The position numbers and the translations under genes are program-made. The notes beneath the pieces were generated by a model. It saw nothing but the letters and a program-made list of their open reading frames with translations. It was not told the origin of the DNA and did not search any database. From NCBI RefSeq assembly GCF_051020955.1, contig NW_027476719.1, forward strand, positions 1-64,000: DNA of 64,000 bases, read 5' to 3'. Each line of letters begins with the position of its first letter. Positions within the stretch are counted from its first letter, which is position 1. This DNA is from Megalopta genalis (Eukaryota > Arthropoda > Insecta > Hymenoptera > Halictidae). Positions 37,301-50,869 of the stretch are shown here, one piece after another.

Positions 37301-39097
37301 TTGAAGCTAAACTTTCTACATCGAATTGATTTGAAACTAAATCATGTGTTTTGCTTGGATTTGAAGCTAACTCGTTCGTTTCGCATGCAGTTGAAGCTAA
37401 ATCATGTCTTTCACAAGTATTTGGAGATGAACCATTTGAATCGCATTGATTTACACATGAGCCTACTACTTCGCACTGATTTGCAGCTAAATAATGTGTT
37501 TCGCATGGATTTGAAGCTAAACCTTCTACATCCCGTGGATTTGAAGCTAAAGCATGTGTTTGGCATGGATTTGAAGCTAAACCTTCTACGTCGCATTGAT
37601 TTGCAGCTGGATCATGTATTTCGCATGGATTTGAAGCTAACTCGTTCGTTTCGCCTGTATTTGAATCTATATCACTTATATCGCGAGTATTTGAAGCTAA
37701 ATCATGTGTATCGCTTGGATTTGAAGCTAAGCCATCGACTTCGCATTGATTTGAAGCTAAATCATTTGTTTCGCATGGATTCGAAGCTAAACCTTCTACA
37801 TCGCATTGATTTGAAGCTAAACCTTCTATATCTCATTGATTTGGAGCTAAAACATGTGTTTCGCATCGATTTGAAGCTAACTGGGTCGTTGCCCATGCAG
37901 TTAAATCTAAATAACGTATATCACAAGTATTTGAAGCTAAACCATTTGTTTCGCTTGGATTTGAAGCTAAATCTTTCGTTTCGCATGAATTTGAAGCTAA
38001 GCCTTCTACTTCGTATTGATTTGAAACTAAATCATGTGCTTCGCATGAATTTGAAGCTAACTCGTTTGTTTCGCATGGGTTTTGATGCTAAGCCTACTAG
38101 AACGCACTGATTTGAAGCTAAATCATGTCTTTCGCGTGTGTTTGAAGCTAACTCGTTTTTTCCGCCTGCATTTGAAGCTATATCATGCATATCACAAGTA
38201 CTTAAAGCTAAATCATTTGATTCGCATGGATTTGAAGCTAAACCTTCTACTTCGCATTGATTTGAAGCTAAATCATTTGTTTCGCATGGAATTGAAGCTA
38301 CCTCGTTTGTTCCTCCAGCTTTTGAAGCTATATCACTTATAGCGCATGGATTTGAAGCTGAACCTACTACATCGCATTGATTTGAAGCTAAATCATTTGT
38401 TTCGCATGGATTTGAAGCTAAGCCTTCTACTTCGCATTGATTTGAAGCTAAATCATATCTTTCGCATGGAATTGAAGCTACCTCGTTTATTCCTCCAGCT
38501 TTTGAAGCTATATCACTTATACCGGAAGTATTTGAAGCTAAATCATATGTGTCGTATGGATTTGATGTTGAACCTTCTACATCGCATTGATTTGAAGCTA
38601 AATCTAGTGTATCGCATGGATTTCAAACTAAACCTTCTACATCGCATTGATTTGATGCTAAATCGTGTGTTTCACATGGATTTGAAGCTAACTCGTTTGT
38701 TTCGCATGCAGTTGAAGCTAAATCATGTCTTTCACAACTATTTGAAGATGAAAAATTTGAATCGCATGGCTTTGAACCTGAGCCATCTACTTCGCACTGA
38801 TTTACACCTAAATAATGTGTTTCGCATGGATTTGAAGTTAAACCTTCTACATCCCATGGATTTGAAGCTAAATCATGTGTCTGGTTTGGATTTGAATCTA
38901 AACCTTCTACATCGCATTGATTTGCAGCTGAATCATGTGTTTGGCATGGATTTGAAGCTAAACCTTCTACATCGCATTGATTTGCAGCTGAATCATGTGT
39001 TTCGCATCGATTTGCAGCTAACTCGTTCGTTTCGCCTGCATTTGAAACTATATCACTTATATCGCAAGTATTTGAAGCTCAATCATTTGTTTCGCAT

Positions 39098-39622
39098 GGA
39101 TTGGAAGTTAAACCTGCTACTTCGCATTGATTTGAAGCTAAATTATGTGTTTCGCGTGGATTTGAAGGTAACTCATTGTTTCGCATGCAGTTGAAGCTAA
39201 ATCATGCATTTCACAAGTATTTGAAGCATGGATTCACATGGATTTGAAGCTAAGCCTTCTACTTCGCACTGATTTGAAGAAAATCATGTGTTTCGCGTGG
39301 ATTTGGAGCTAACTCGTTTGCTTCGAATGCAGTTGAAGCTAAATCATGTATATCACAAGTATTTGAAGCTAAACCATTTGTATCGCATGGATTTGAAGCT
39401 CTGCCTTCTACTTCGCATTGATTTGACGCTAAATATTGTGTTTCGAATGGATTTGAAGCTAACTCGTTTGTTTCGCATGCAGTTGAAACTAAATCATGTA
39501 TATCACAAGTATTTGCAGCTAAACAATTGATTCGCATGGATTTGAAGCTAAGCCTTCTTCTTGGCATTGAATTGAAGCTAAATCGTGTGTTTTGCATGGA
39601 TTTGAAGCTAACTCGTTTGTTT
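39098..39622. repeat. Family A island inside family B (copy 2)
   Basis: This is the equivalent of 23,521-24,045 in the second large copy (offset 15,577), with the same GAAGAAAATC deletion near 39,277. One visible difference is CGCATGCAG here against CGCAAGCAG near 23,898. Confidence 0.85.
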
Positions 39623-42600
39623 CCCCTGCATTTGAAGCAATATCACTTATACCGCAAGTTCCTGTGCTAAAGCAATTGTGTCGCATGTATTTGAAGCGAA
39701 TCCTTCTACTTCGCATTGAGTTGAAGCTAAATCATGTGTTTCGTATGGAGTTGAAGCTAGCTCGTTTGTTTCATCTGCATTTGATGCTATATCACTTATA
39801 TCGTAAGTATCTGAAGCTAAATCTTTTGTTTCTCATGTATTTGATGCTAAACCTTCTACATCGCATTGATTTGATGCTACATCATGTGTTTTGCATGGAT
39901 TCGAAGCTATCTCGTTTGTTTCGCCTGAAGTTGAATATATATCACTTATATGACAAGTATTTGAAGCATAACCATTTGTTGCGCATGGAGTTGAAGCTAA
40001 GCCTTCTACTTCGCATTGATTTGAAGCTGAATCATTTGTTTCGCATGGAATTGAAACTACCTCGTTTGTTCCTCCTGCTTTTGAAGCTATATCACTTATA
40101 TCGCAAGTATTTGAAGCTAAATCATATGCGTCGCATGGATTTGAAGTTCAACCTTCTACATCGCATTGATTTGAAACTAAGTCTTGTGTATCGCATGGAT
40201 TTGAAGCTAAACCTTCTACATCGCATTGATTTGCAGCTAAATTATGTGTTTCGCATGGATTTGAAGCTAACTCGTTTGTTTCGCCTGCAGTTGAATCTAC
40301 ATCACTTATATCGCAAGTATTTGAAGCTAAATCATGTGTATCGCGTGGATTTTGAAGCTAACTCGTTTGTTTCGCATGCAGTTGAAGCTAAATCATGTAT
40401 ATGCAAGTATTTGAAGCTAAACCATTTGTTTCGCATGTATGTGAAGCTAAATCATGTGTTTACCATGACAATGAACCTAAATTATGTGTTGCCCATGGAT
40501 TTGAAGCTTAATCATGTGTTTTGCATGGATTTGAAGCTAAGTCTTCTACTTCGCATTGATGTGAAGCTAAATTGTGTGTCGCATGGATTTGAAGCTAACT
40601 TGTATGTTTCGCCTGTATTTAATGCTATATCATTTATATCGCAAATATTTGTAGGTAAATCATTTGATTCGCATGAATTTGAAGCTAAATAACGTGCTTC
40701 GCAAATCATTTGTTTGGCCAGCATTTGAAGCTATATCTTTTACATCGCAAGTATTTGAAAGTTACTCATTTATTTTGCATGGAGTTGAAGCTAAGCCTTC
40801 AACCACGCATTGATATGAAGCTAAATCATGTGTTTCGCTTGGATTTGAATCTAACTCGTTTGTTTCTCATGCAGATGAAGCTGATTCATGTATATCACAA
40901 GTATTTTAAGCCAAACCATTTGTTTCGCATGGATTTGAAGCTAAGCCTTCTACTTCGTATTGATTTGAAGCTAAATCATTTGTTTCACATGGAATTGAAG
41001 CTACCTCGTTTGTTCCTCCAGCTCTTGAAGCTATATCACTTATATCGCAAGTATTTGAAGCTAAATCATATGTTACGCATGGATTTGAAGCTGAACCTTC
41101 TACATCGCATTGATTTGAGGCAAAATCTTGTGTATCGCATGCATTTGAAGCTGTATCCCATATATTCGCAAGTATTTGAAGCTAAATCATTCGTTTCGCA
41201 TGGATTTGGAGCTAAGCCTTCTACGTCGCATTGATTTGCATCTAAATCATGTTTTTCGCATGGATTTGAAGCTAACTCGTTTGTTTCGCATGCATTTGAA
41301 GCTGTATCATTTATATCGCAAGTATTTGAAGCTAAATCATTCGTTTCGCATGGACTTGAAGCTAAGCCTTCTAATTCGCACTGTTATAAAGCTAAATAAT
41401 GTATTTCGCGTGGATTAGAAGCTAATTCGTCTGTTTCGAATGCAGCTGAAGCTAAATCATGTATATCACAAGTATTTGAAGCTAAACGATTTGTATCGCA
41501 TGGATTTGAATATGAGCCTTCTACTTCGCATTAATTTGAAGCTAAATCATGTGTTTCGCATGGATTTGAAGCTAACTCATTTGTCTCTCCTGCATTTGAA
41601 GCTATATCACTTATATCGCAAGTATTTGAATTTGAATCATTTGTTTCGCGCGGATTTGAAGCTAAACCTTCTAATTCGCATTGATTTGCATCTATATCAT
41701 GTGTTTCGCATGGATTTGAAGCTAACTCGTTTGTGTCGCCTGCATTTGAAGCTATATCATTTATATCGCAAGTATTTGATGCTCAATCAGTTGTGTCGCA
41801 TGGATTTGAAGATAAGCCTTCTACTTCGCATTGCTTTGAAGCTAAATCATTTGTTTCGCATGGATTTGAAGCTAAGACATCTAGTTCGCATTGATTTGAA
41901 GCTAAATCATGAGTTTCGCATTTATTTGAAGCTAAATCATGTATATCGCATGGCTTTTGAAGCTAACTCGTTTGATTCGTCTGCTTTTGAAGATATATCA
42001 CTTATATCGCAAGTATTTGAAGCTAAATCATATGTTTCGCATGGATTTGAAGCAAACTCGTTTGTTACGTCTGCAGTTGAATCTGTATCACTTATATCAC
42101 AAGTATTTGAAGCTTAATCAATTGTTCCGCATGGATTTGAAGCTAAGCCTTCTACGTCGCATTGATTTGCACATAAATCATGTGTTTCGCATGGATTTGA
42201 AGCTAACTCGTTTGTTTCGCATGCATTTGAAGCTGTATCATTTATATCGCAAGTATTTGAAGCTAAATCATTCGTTTCGCATGGACTTGAAGCTAAGCCT
42301 TCTAATTCGCACTGTTTTAAAGCTAAATAATGTATTTCGCGTGGATTAGAAGCTAATTCGTCTGTTTCGAATGCAGCTGAAGCTAAATCATGTATATCAC
42401 AAGTATTTGAAGCTAAACGATTTGTATCGCATGGATTTGAATATAAGCCTTCTACGTCGCATTGATTTGCATCTAAATCATGCGTTTCGCATGGATTTGA
42501 AGCTAACTCGTTTGTTTCGCATGCATTTGAAGATGTATCCCTTATATTCGCAAGTATTTTAAGCTAAATCATTCGTTTCGCATGGATTTGGATTTAAGCC

Positions 42601-42797
42601 TTCTACGTCGCATTGATGTGCATCTAAATCATGCGTTTCGCATGGATTTGAAGCTAACTCGTTTGTTTCGCATGAATTTGAAGCTGTATCCCTTATATTC
42701 GCAAGTATTTGAAGCTAAATCATTCGTTTCGCATGGATTTGGATTTAAGCCTTCTACGTCGCATTGATTTGCATCTAAATCATGTGTTTCGCATGGA

Positions 42798-43429
42798 TTT
42801 GAATCAACTCGTTTTTTTTGTCTGCATTTGAAGCTGTTTCATTTATATCGCAAGTATTTTAAGCTTTCTCGTTTGTTTCGCATGCATTTGAAGCAGTATC
42901 CCTTATATTCGCAAGTATTTGAAACTAAATCATTCGTTTCGCATGGATTTGGAGCTAAGCCTTCTACGTCGCATTGATTTGCATCTGAATCATGTGTTTC
43001 GCATGGATTTGAATCAACTCGTTTCTTTTTGTCTGCATTTGAAGCTGTTTCATTTATATCGCAAGTATTTTAAGCTTTCTCGTTTGTTTCGCATGCATTT
43101 GAAGCAGTATCCCTTATATTCGCAAGTATTTGAAACTAAATCATTCGTTTCGCATGGATTTGGAGCTAAGCCTTCTACGTCGCATTGATTTGCATCTGAA
43201 TCATGTGTTTCGCATGGATTTGAATCAACTCGTTTCTTTTTGTCTGCATTTGAAGCTGTTTCATTTATATCGCAAGTATTTTAAGCTTTCTCGTTTGTTT
43301 CGCATGCATTTGAAGCAGTATCCCTTATATTCGCAAGTATTTGAAACTAAATCATTCGTTTCGCATGGATTTGGAGCTAAGCCTTCTACGTCGCATTGAT
43401 TTGCATCTGAATCATGTGTTTCGCATGGA
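42798..43429. repeat. Three-unit array of a 211-bp heptamer
   Basis: The units start at 42,798, 43,008 and 43,219; the 31-bp monomers start at 42,887, 43,098 and 43,309, exactly 211 bp apart. The same locus has two units in copy 1 of the large duplication and two in the diverged third copy, so unit number varies. Confidence 0.92.
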
Positions 43430-45229
43430 TTTGAAGCTAAACCTTCTACATCGCATTGATTTCAAGCTGAATCATGTGTTTCGCATGGATTTGAAGCTAT
43501 CTCGTTTGTTTTGCATGCAGTTGTAGCTAAATAATGCATATCACAAGTAATTGCAGCTAAACCACTTGTTTCGCATGGATTTGAAGCTAAACCTTCTACT
43601 TCGCATTGATTTGAAGCTACATCATTTGTTTCACATGGAATTGTAGCTACCTCGTTAGTTCCTCCAGCTTTTGAAGCTATATCACTTATATCGCAAGTAT
43701 TTGGAGCTAAATAATGTGTTTCGCTTGGATTTGAAGCTAAACGTTCTACATCGCATTGATTTGAAACTAAATTATGTGTTTTGCTTGGATTTGAATGTAA
43801 CTCATTTGTCTCGCATGCAGTTGAATCTATATCACATATATCCCAAGTGTTGGAAGCTCAATCATTTGTTTCGCATGGACTTGAAGCTAAACCTTCTACA
43901 TCGCATTGATTTGAAGCTAAATTATGTGTTTTGCTTGGATTTGAAGCTAACTCGTTTGTTAAGCATGCAGTTGTAGCTAAATAATGTATATCACAAGTAT
44001 TTGTAACTAAACCATCTGTTTCGCATGGATTTGAAGCTAAGCCTTCTATTTCGCATTGATTTGAAGCTAAATAATTTATTTTGCATTGAATTGAAGCTAC
44101 CTCGTTTGTTCCTCCAGCTTTTGAAGCTATATCACTTATATCGCAAGTATTTGAAGCTAAATCATATGTGTCGCATGGATTTGAAGCTGAACCTTCTACA
44201 TCGCATTGATTTGAGGCTAAATCTTGTGTATCGCATGGATTTGAAGCTAAACCTTCTACATCGCATTGATTTGCAGCTAAGTCGTGTGTTTCGCATGGAT
44301 TTCAAGCTAACTCGTTTGATTAGTCTGCATTTGAAACTATATCACTTATACCCCAAGTGTTTGAAGCTAAATCATTTGCTTAGCATGGATTTGAAGCTAA
44401 ACCTTCTACTTCGTATTGATTTGAAGCTAAATCGTGTGTTTCGTATGGATTTGAAGCTAACTAGTTCATTGCCCATGCAGTTAAATCTAAATAACGTATA
44501 TCACAAGTATTTGAAACTAAACCATTTGTTTCGCATGTATTTGAAGCTACATCTTTTGTCTCGCATGAATTTGAAGCTAAGCCTTCTACTTCGTATTGAT
44601 TTGAAGCTAAATCGTGTGTTTCGCATGGATTTGAAGCTAACTGGTTCGTTGCCCATGCAGTTAAATCTAAATAACGTATATCACAAGTATTTGAAGCTAA
44701 ACCATTTGTTTCGCATGGATTTGAAGCTAAATCTATCGTTTCGCATGAATTTGAAACTAAGCCTTCTACTTCGTATTGATTTGAAGCTAAATCATGTGTT
44801 TCGTATGGATTTGAAGCTAACTCGTTCGTTTCGTCTGCATCTGAAGCTATATCCCTTATATCGCAAGTATTTGAAGCTAAATCATTTGTTTCGCGCAGAT
44901 TTGAAGCTAAACCTTTTACATCGCATTGATTTGAAGATAAATCATGTGTTTCGCATGGATTTGAAGCTAACTCATTTTTTTTCCTGCTTTTGAACCTACT
45001 TCATTTATATCGCAAGTATTCGAAGCTAAATCAAATGTGTCGCATGGGTTTGAAGCTGAACCTTCTACATCGCATTGATTTGAAGTTAAATCTTGGGTAT
45101 CGTAAGGATTTGAAGCTAAACCTTCTACATCGCATTGATTTGAAGCTAAATCATGTGTTTCGCATGGATTTGAATCTAACTCGTTCGTTTCGCATGCAGT
45201 TGTAGCTTAATAATGTATATCGCAAGTAT

Positions 45230-48200
45230 TTGAAGCTAAACCATATGTTTCGCATGTATGTGAAGCTAAGTCATGTGTTTACCATGACAATGAACCTAAA
45301 TTATGTGTTGCCCATGGATTTGAAGCTTAATCATGTGTTTTGCATGGATTTGAAGCTAAGTCTTCTACTTCGCATTGATTTGACGCTAAATCGTGTGTCG
45401 CATGGATTTGAAGCTATCTCGTATGTTTCGCCTGTATTTAAAGCTACATCATTTATATCGCAAATATTTGTAGATAAATCATTTTATTCGCATGAATTTG
45501 AAGCTAAATAACGTGCTTTGCAAATCGTTTGTTTGACCAGCATTTGAAGCTATATCTTTTACATCGCAAGTATTTGAATGTTACTCATTTATTTTGCATG
45601 GAGTTGAAGCTAAGCCTTCAACCACGCATTGATATGAAGCTAAATCATGTGTTTCGCTTGGATTTGAATCTGACTCGTTTGTTTCTCATGCAGTTGAAGC
45701 TGATTCATGTATATCACAAGTATTTTAAGCCAAACCATTTGTTTCGTATGGATTTGAAGCTAACTCGTTCGTTTCGCCTGCATCTGAAGCTATATCCCTT
45801 TTATCGCAAGTATTTGAAGCAAAAACATTTGTTTCGCGCAGATTTGAAGCTAAACCTTCTACATCGCATTGATTTGAAGATAAATCATGTGTTTCTCTTG
45901 GATTTGAAGCTAAATCGTGTGTTTCGCATGGATTTGAAGTTAACTCGTTTGATTCGTCTGCATTTGGAGCTATATCAGTTATATCGCAAGTATCTGGTGC
46001 TAAATCGCTTGTTTGGCATGGATTTGAAGCTAAACCTACTACGTCGCATTGATTTGCAGCTAAACCATGTGTATCGCATGGAGTTGAAGCTAACTCGTTC
46101 GTTTCGCCTGCATATGAAGCTAAATCATTTGTGTCGCATGGATTTGAAGCAAAACCTTCTACATTGCAATGATTTGAATCTAAATCTTATGTATCGCATT
46201 GATTTGAAGCTAAGCCTTCTACTTCGCATTGATTTGAAGCTGAATCATGCGTTTCGCATGGATTTGAAGCTATCTCGTTTGTTTCGCATGCAGTTGTAGC
46301 TAAATAATGTATATCACAAGTAATTGCAGCTAAACCACTTGTTTCGCATGGATTTGAAGCTAACTCGTTTGTTTCGCATGCATTTGAAGCTGTATCATTT
46401 ATATCGCAAGTATTTGAAGCTAAATCATTCGTTTCGCATGGACTTGAAGCTAAGCCTTCTAATTCGCACTGTTTTAAAGCTAAATAATGTATTTCGCGTG
46501 GATTAGAAGCTAATTCGTCTGTTCCGAATGCAGCTGAAGCTAAATCATGTATATCACAAGTATTTGAAGCTAAACGATTTGTATCGCATGGATTTGAATA
46601 TGAGCCTTCTACTTCGCATTAAATTGAAGCTAAATCATGTGTTTCGCATGGATTTGAAGCTAACTCATTTGCCTCTCCTGCATTTGAAGCTATATCACTT
46701 ATATCGCAAGTATTTGAATGTAAACCATTTGTTTCGCACGGATTTGAAGCTAAACCTTCTAATTCGCATTGATTTGCATCTAAATCATGTGTTTCGCATG
46801 GATTTGAAGCTAACTCGTTTGTGTCGCCTGCATTTGAAGCTATATCATTTATATCGCAAGTATTTGATGCTCAATCATGTATATCGCATGGCTTTTGAAG
46901 CTAACTCGTTTGATTCGTCTGCTTTTGAAGCTATATCACTTATATCGCAAGTATTTGAAGCTAAATCATATGTTTCGCATGGATTTGAAGCAAACTCGTT
47001 TGTTACGTCTGCAGTTGAATCTATATCACTTATATCACAAGTATTTGAAGCTTAATCCATTGTTCCGCATGGATTTGAAGCTAACGCTTCTACGTCGCAT
47101 TGATTTGTATATAAATCATGTGTTTCGCATGGATTTGAAGCTAACTCGTTTGTTTCGCATGCATTTGAAGCTGTATCATTTATATCGCAAGTATTTGAAG
47201 CTAAATCATTCGTTTCGCATGGATTTGAAGCTAAGCCTTCTAATTCGCACTGTTTTCAAGCTAAATAATGTATTTAGCGTGGATTAGAAGCTAATTCGTC
47301 TGTTTCGAATGCAGCTGAAGCTAAATCATGTATATCACAAGTATTTGAATCTAAACGATTTGTATCGCATGGATTTGAATATAAGCCTTCTACGTCGCAT
47401 TGATTTGCATCTAAATCATGCGTTTCGCATGGATTTGAAGCTAACTCGTTTGTTTCGCATGCATTTGAAGCTGTATCCCTTATATTCGCAAGTATTTTAA
47501 GCTAAATCATTCGTTTCGCATGGATTTGGATTTAAGCCTTCTACGTCGCATTGATGTGCATCTAAATCATGCGTTTCGCATGGATTTGAAGCTAACTCGT
47601 TTGTTTCGCATGCATTTGAAGCTGTATCCCTTATATTCGCAAGTATTTGAAGCTAAATCATTCGTTTCGCATGGATTTGGATTTAAGCCTTCTACGTCGC
47701 ATTGATTTGCGTCTAAATCATGTGTTTCGCATGGATTTGAATCAACTCGTTTTTTTTGTCTGCATTTGAAGCTGTTTCATTTATATCGCAAGTATTTTAA
47801 GCTTTCTCGTTTGTTTCGCATGCATTTGAAGCAGTATATCTTATATTCGCAAGTATTTGAAACTAAATCATTCGTTTCGCATGGATTTGGAGCTAAGCCT
47901 TCTACGTCGCATTGATTTGCATCTGAATCATGTGTTTCGCATGGATTTGAATCAACTCGTTTCTTTTTGTCTGCATTTGAAGCTGTTTCATTTATATCGC
48001 AAGTATTTTAAGCTTTCTCGTTTGTTTCGCATGCATTTGAAGCAGTATCCCTTATATTCGCAAGTATTTGAAACTAAATCATTCGTTTCGCATGGATTTG
48101 GAGCTAAGCCTTCTACGTCGCATTGATTTGCATCTGAATCATGTGTTTCGCATGGATTTGAAGCTAAACCTTCTACATCGCATTGATTTGAAGCTGAATC

Positions 48201-48480
48201 ATGTGTTTCGCATGGATTTGAAGCTATCTCGTTTGTTTCGCATGCAGTTGTAGCTAAATAATGTATATCACAAGTAATTGCAGCTAAACCACTTGTTTCG
48301 CATGGATTTGAAGCTAAACCTTCTACTTCGCATTGATTTGAAGCTACATCATTTGTTTCACATGGAATTGAACCTACCTCGTTAGTTCCTCCAGCTTTTG
48401 AAGCTATATCACTTATATCGCAAGTATTTGGAGCTAAATCATGTGTATCGCATGAACTTGAAGCTAAACCTTCTACATCG
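45230..48480. repeat. Diverged partial third copy of the 24.8-28.2 kb segment
   Basis: The order of rare monomers matches 24,835-28,175: the TACCATGACAATGAACC outlier monomer, the short TGTGTCGCATGG monomer, CTTCAACCACGCATTG, the TATATTCGC 31-mers and the 211-bp heptamers. The right part runs at a constant offset of 20,305 from copy 1 (46,877-48,400 against 26,572-28,095). Point differences are clearly more frequent than between copies 1 and 2. The middle (45.75-46.3 kb) contains monomers not found at the equivalent place in the others. Confidence 0.82.
47735..48155. repeat. Two-unit array of a 211-bp heptamer (third copy)
   Basis: The units start at 47,735 and 47,945; the 31-bp monomers start at 47,824 and 48,035. 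The first unit has GCAGTATATC where others have GCAGTATCCC, one of several differences marking this as the older copy. Confidence 0.9.
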
Positions 48481-49045
48481 CATTGATTTGAAGCTAAATC
48501 ATGTGTTTCGCATGGATTTGAAGCTAACTCGTTTGTTTCGCATGCAGTTGTTGCTAAATAATGTATATCACAAGTATTTGTAACTAAACCATTTGTTTCG
48601 CATGGATTTGAAGCTAAGCCTTCTACTGCGCATGGACTTGAAGCTAACTCGTTTTTTCCGCCTGCATTTGAAGCTATATCATGTATATCACAAGTATTTG
48701 AAGCTAAATCATGTGTTTCGCTTGGATTTGAAGCTAACCTTCTACATCGCATTGATTTGGAGCTAAATCATATGTTTCTCGTGGATTTGAATGTAACTCG
48801 TTTGTTTCGCATGCAGTTGAAGCTAAATCATGTGTTTCACAACTATTTGAAGACGAACCATTTGAATCGCATGGCTTTGAACCTGAGCCTTCTACTTCGC
48901 ACTGATGTACACCTAAATAATGTGTTTCGCATTGATTTGAAGCTAAACCTTCTACATCCCATGGATTTGAATCTAAATCATGTGTTTGGTTTGGATTTGA
49001 AGCTAAACCTTCTACATCGCATAGATTTGCAGCTGAATCATGTGT
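48420..49045. repeat. 0.6-kb segment, copy 1 (offset 899)
   Basis: This matches 49,319-49,944 at an offset of 899 bp. Shared markers are CTACTGCGCATGGACTTG, GAAGCTAACCTTCTACAT (a monomer one base short) and TCATATGTTTCTCGTGG. The offset is 30 monomers minus one base. Confidence 0.82.
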
Positions 49046-49318
49046 TTGGCATGGATTTGAAGCTAACTCGTTCGTTTCGCCTGTATTTGAAGCTAGATCA
49101 CTTATATCGCAAGTATTTGTAGCTGAGTCACATGTGTCGCATGGATTTGAAGCTAAACCTTCCACATCGCATTGATTTGAAGCTAAATCATGTGTTTGGC
49201 ATGGATTTGAAGCTAAACCTTCTACATCGCATTGATTTGCAGCAGAATCATGTGTTTCGTATGGATTTTAAGCTAACTCGTTCGTTTCGCCTGCATTTGA
49301 AACTATTTCACTTATATC

Positions 49319-49944
49319 GGAAGTATTTGGAGCTAAATCATGTGTTTCGCTTGGATTTGAAGCTAAACCTTCTTCATCGCATTGATTTGAAGCTAAATCA
49401 TGTGTTTCGCATGGATTTGAAGCTAACTCGTTTGTTTCGCATGCAGTTGTAGCTAAGTAATGTATATCACAAGTATTTGTAACTAAACCATTTGTTTTGC
49501 ATGGATTTGAAGCTAAGCCTTCTACTGCGCATGGACTTGAAGCTAACTCGTTTTTTCCGCCTGCATTTGAAGCTATATCATGTATATCACAAGTATTTGA
49601 AGCTAAATCATGTGTTTCGCTTGGATTTGAAGCTAACCTTCTACATGGCATTGATTTGAAGCTAAATCATATGTTTCTCGTGGATTTGAAGGTAACTCGT
49701 TTGTTTCGCATGCAGTTGAAGCTAAATCATGTCTTTCACAATTATTTGAAGATGAACCATTTGAATCGCATGACTTTGAACCTGAGCCTTCTACTTCGCC
49801 CTGATGTACACCTAAATAATGTGTTTCGCATGGATTTGAAGATAAACCTTCTACATCCCATGGATTTGAAGCTAAATCATGTGTTTGGTTTGGATTTGAA
49901 GCTAAACCTTCTACATCGCATTGATTTGCAGCTGAATCATGTGT
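49319..49944. repeat. 0.6-kb segment, copy 2 (offset 899)
   Basis: This is the partner of 48,420-49,045. Differences include CATGGCATTG against CATCGCATTG and GAAGGTAACTCG against GAATGTAACTCG. Confidence 0.82.
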
Positions 49945-50454
49945 TTCGCGTGGATTTGAAGATAACTCGTTTGTTTCGCATGCATTTGAAGCTAAATCAT
50001 GTCTATCACAAGTATTTGAAGATGAACTACTTGAATCGCATGGCTTTGGACCTGAGCCATCTACTTCGCACTGATTTGCACCTAAATAATGTGTTTCGCA
50101 TGGATTTGAAGCTAAATCATGTGATTCGCATGGATTTGAAGCTAACTCGTTCGTTTCGCCTGCATATGAAGCTATATCACTTATATCGCAAGTATTTGAA
50201 GCTAAATCATTTGTTTCGCACAGATTTGAAGCTAAACCTTTTACATCGCATTGATTTGAAGCTAAATCATGTGTTTCGCATTGATTTGAAGCTAACTCGT
50301 TTGTTTCGCCTGCATTTGAAGCTATATCATTTATATCGCAAGGATTTGAAGCTAAATCATGTGTTTCGCACGGATGTGAAGCTAACTCGTCTGTTTTGTC
50401 TGCATTTGAAGCTGTTTCATTTATATCGCAAGGATTTGAAGCGAAGGCTTCCAC
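49633..50454 (-). other. 273-codon minus-strand frame with Cys decapeptides, coding status doubtful
   Basis: Read from the minus strand this frame gives decapeptides of the type LASNPCETHD, LASNQCDVEG, LASNTCDISD and IASNAGETNE. A Cys is replaced by Gly in type-b units. The peptide is acidic and polar, with conservative exchanges (D/E, T/V/I, L/I) at fixed positions, which makes this the most protein-like frame of the repeat. Against a real gene: there is no recognisable domain or signal peptide, the frame is entered through an ordinary monomer, and it is cut at either end by changes that are common elsewhere in the array. I recognise no family. It could be a remnant of an ancestral coding repeat. 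Confidence 0.25.
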
Positions 50455-50869
50455 TTCGCATTGATTTGAAGCTAAATCGTGTGTTTTGCATGGATTTGAA
50501 GCTAACCCGTTTGTTTCTCCTGTATTTGAAGCTGTATCATTTATATCGCAAGTATTTGAAGCTAAACCATTTGTTTCGCATGGATTTGAAGCTAAGCCTT
50601 CTACTTGGCATTGAATTGAAGCTAAATCGTGTATTTTGCATGGATTTGAAGCTAACTCGTTTGTTTCTCCTGTATTTGAAGCTGTATCATTTATATCGTA
50701 AGTATTTGAAGCTAAACCATTTTTTTCGCATGGATTTGATGCTCTGCCATCTACTTCGCATTGATTTGACGCTAAATATTGTGTTTCGCATGGATTTGAA
50801 GCTAACTCGTTTGTTTCGCATGCAGTTGAAACTAAATCATGTATATCTCAAGTATTTGCAGCTAAACAA

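Larger units (their letters stand above)
29047..44624. repeat. Large tandem segmental duplication, copy 2 (15.6 kb)
   Basis: This is a second head-to-tail copy of 11,641-29,046. The left junction is at about 29,041-29,047: family B ending ...TTTCGCATGG passes directly into the family A start TTTGAAGGTAACTCGTTG. The 557-codon frames of the two copies (12,314-13,987 and 29,720-31,393) differ at one residue, caused by CGCTTGGC at about 13,573 against CGCGTGGC at about 30,979. At its right end the sequence continues with monomers absent from the copy 1 junction, so copy 2 holds the unbroken form of that locus. Confidence 0.9.
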
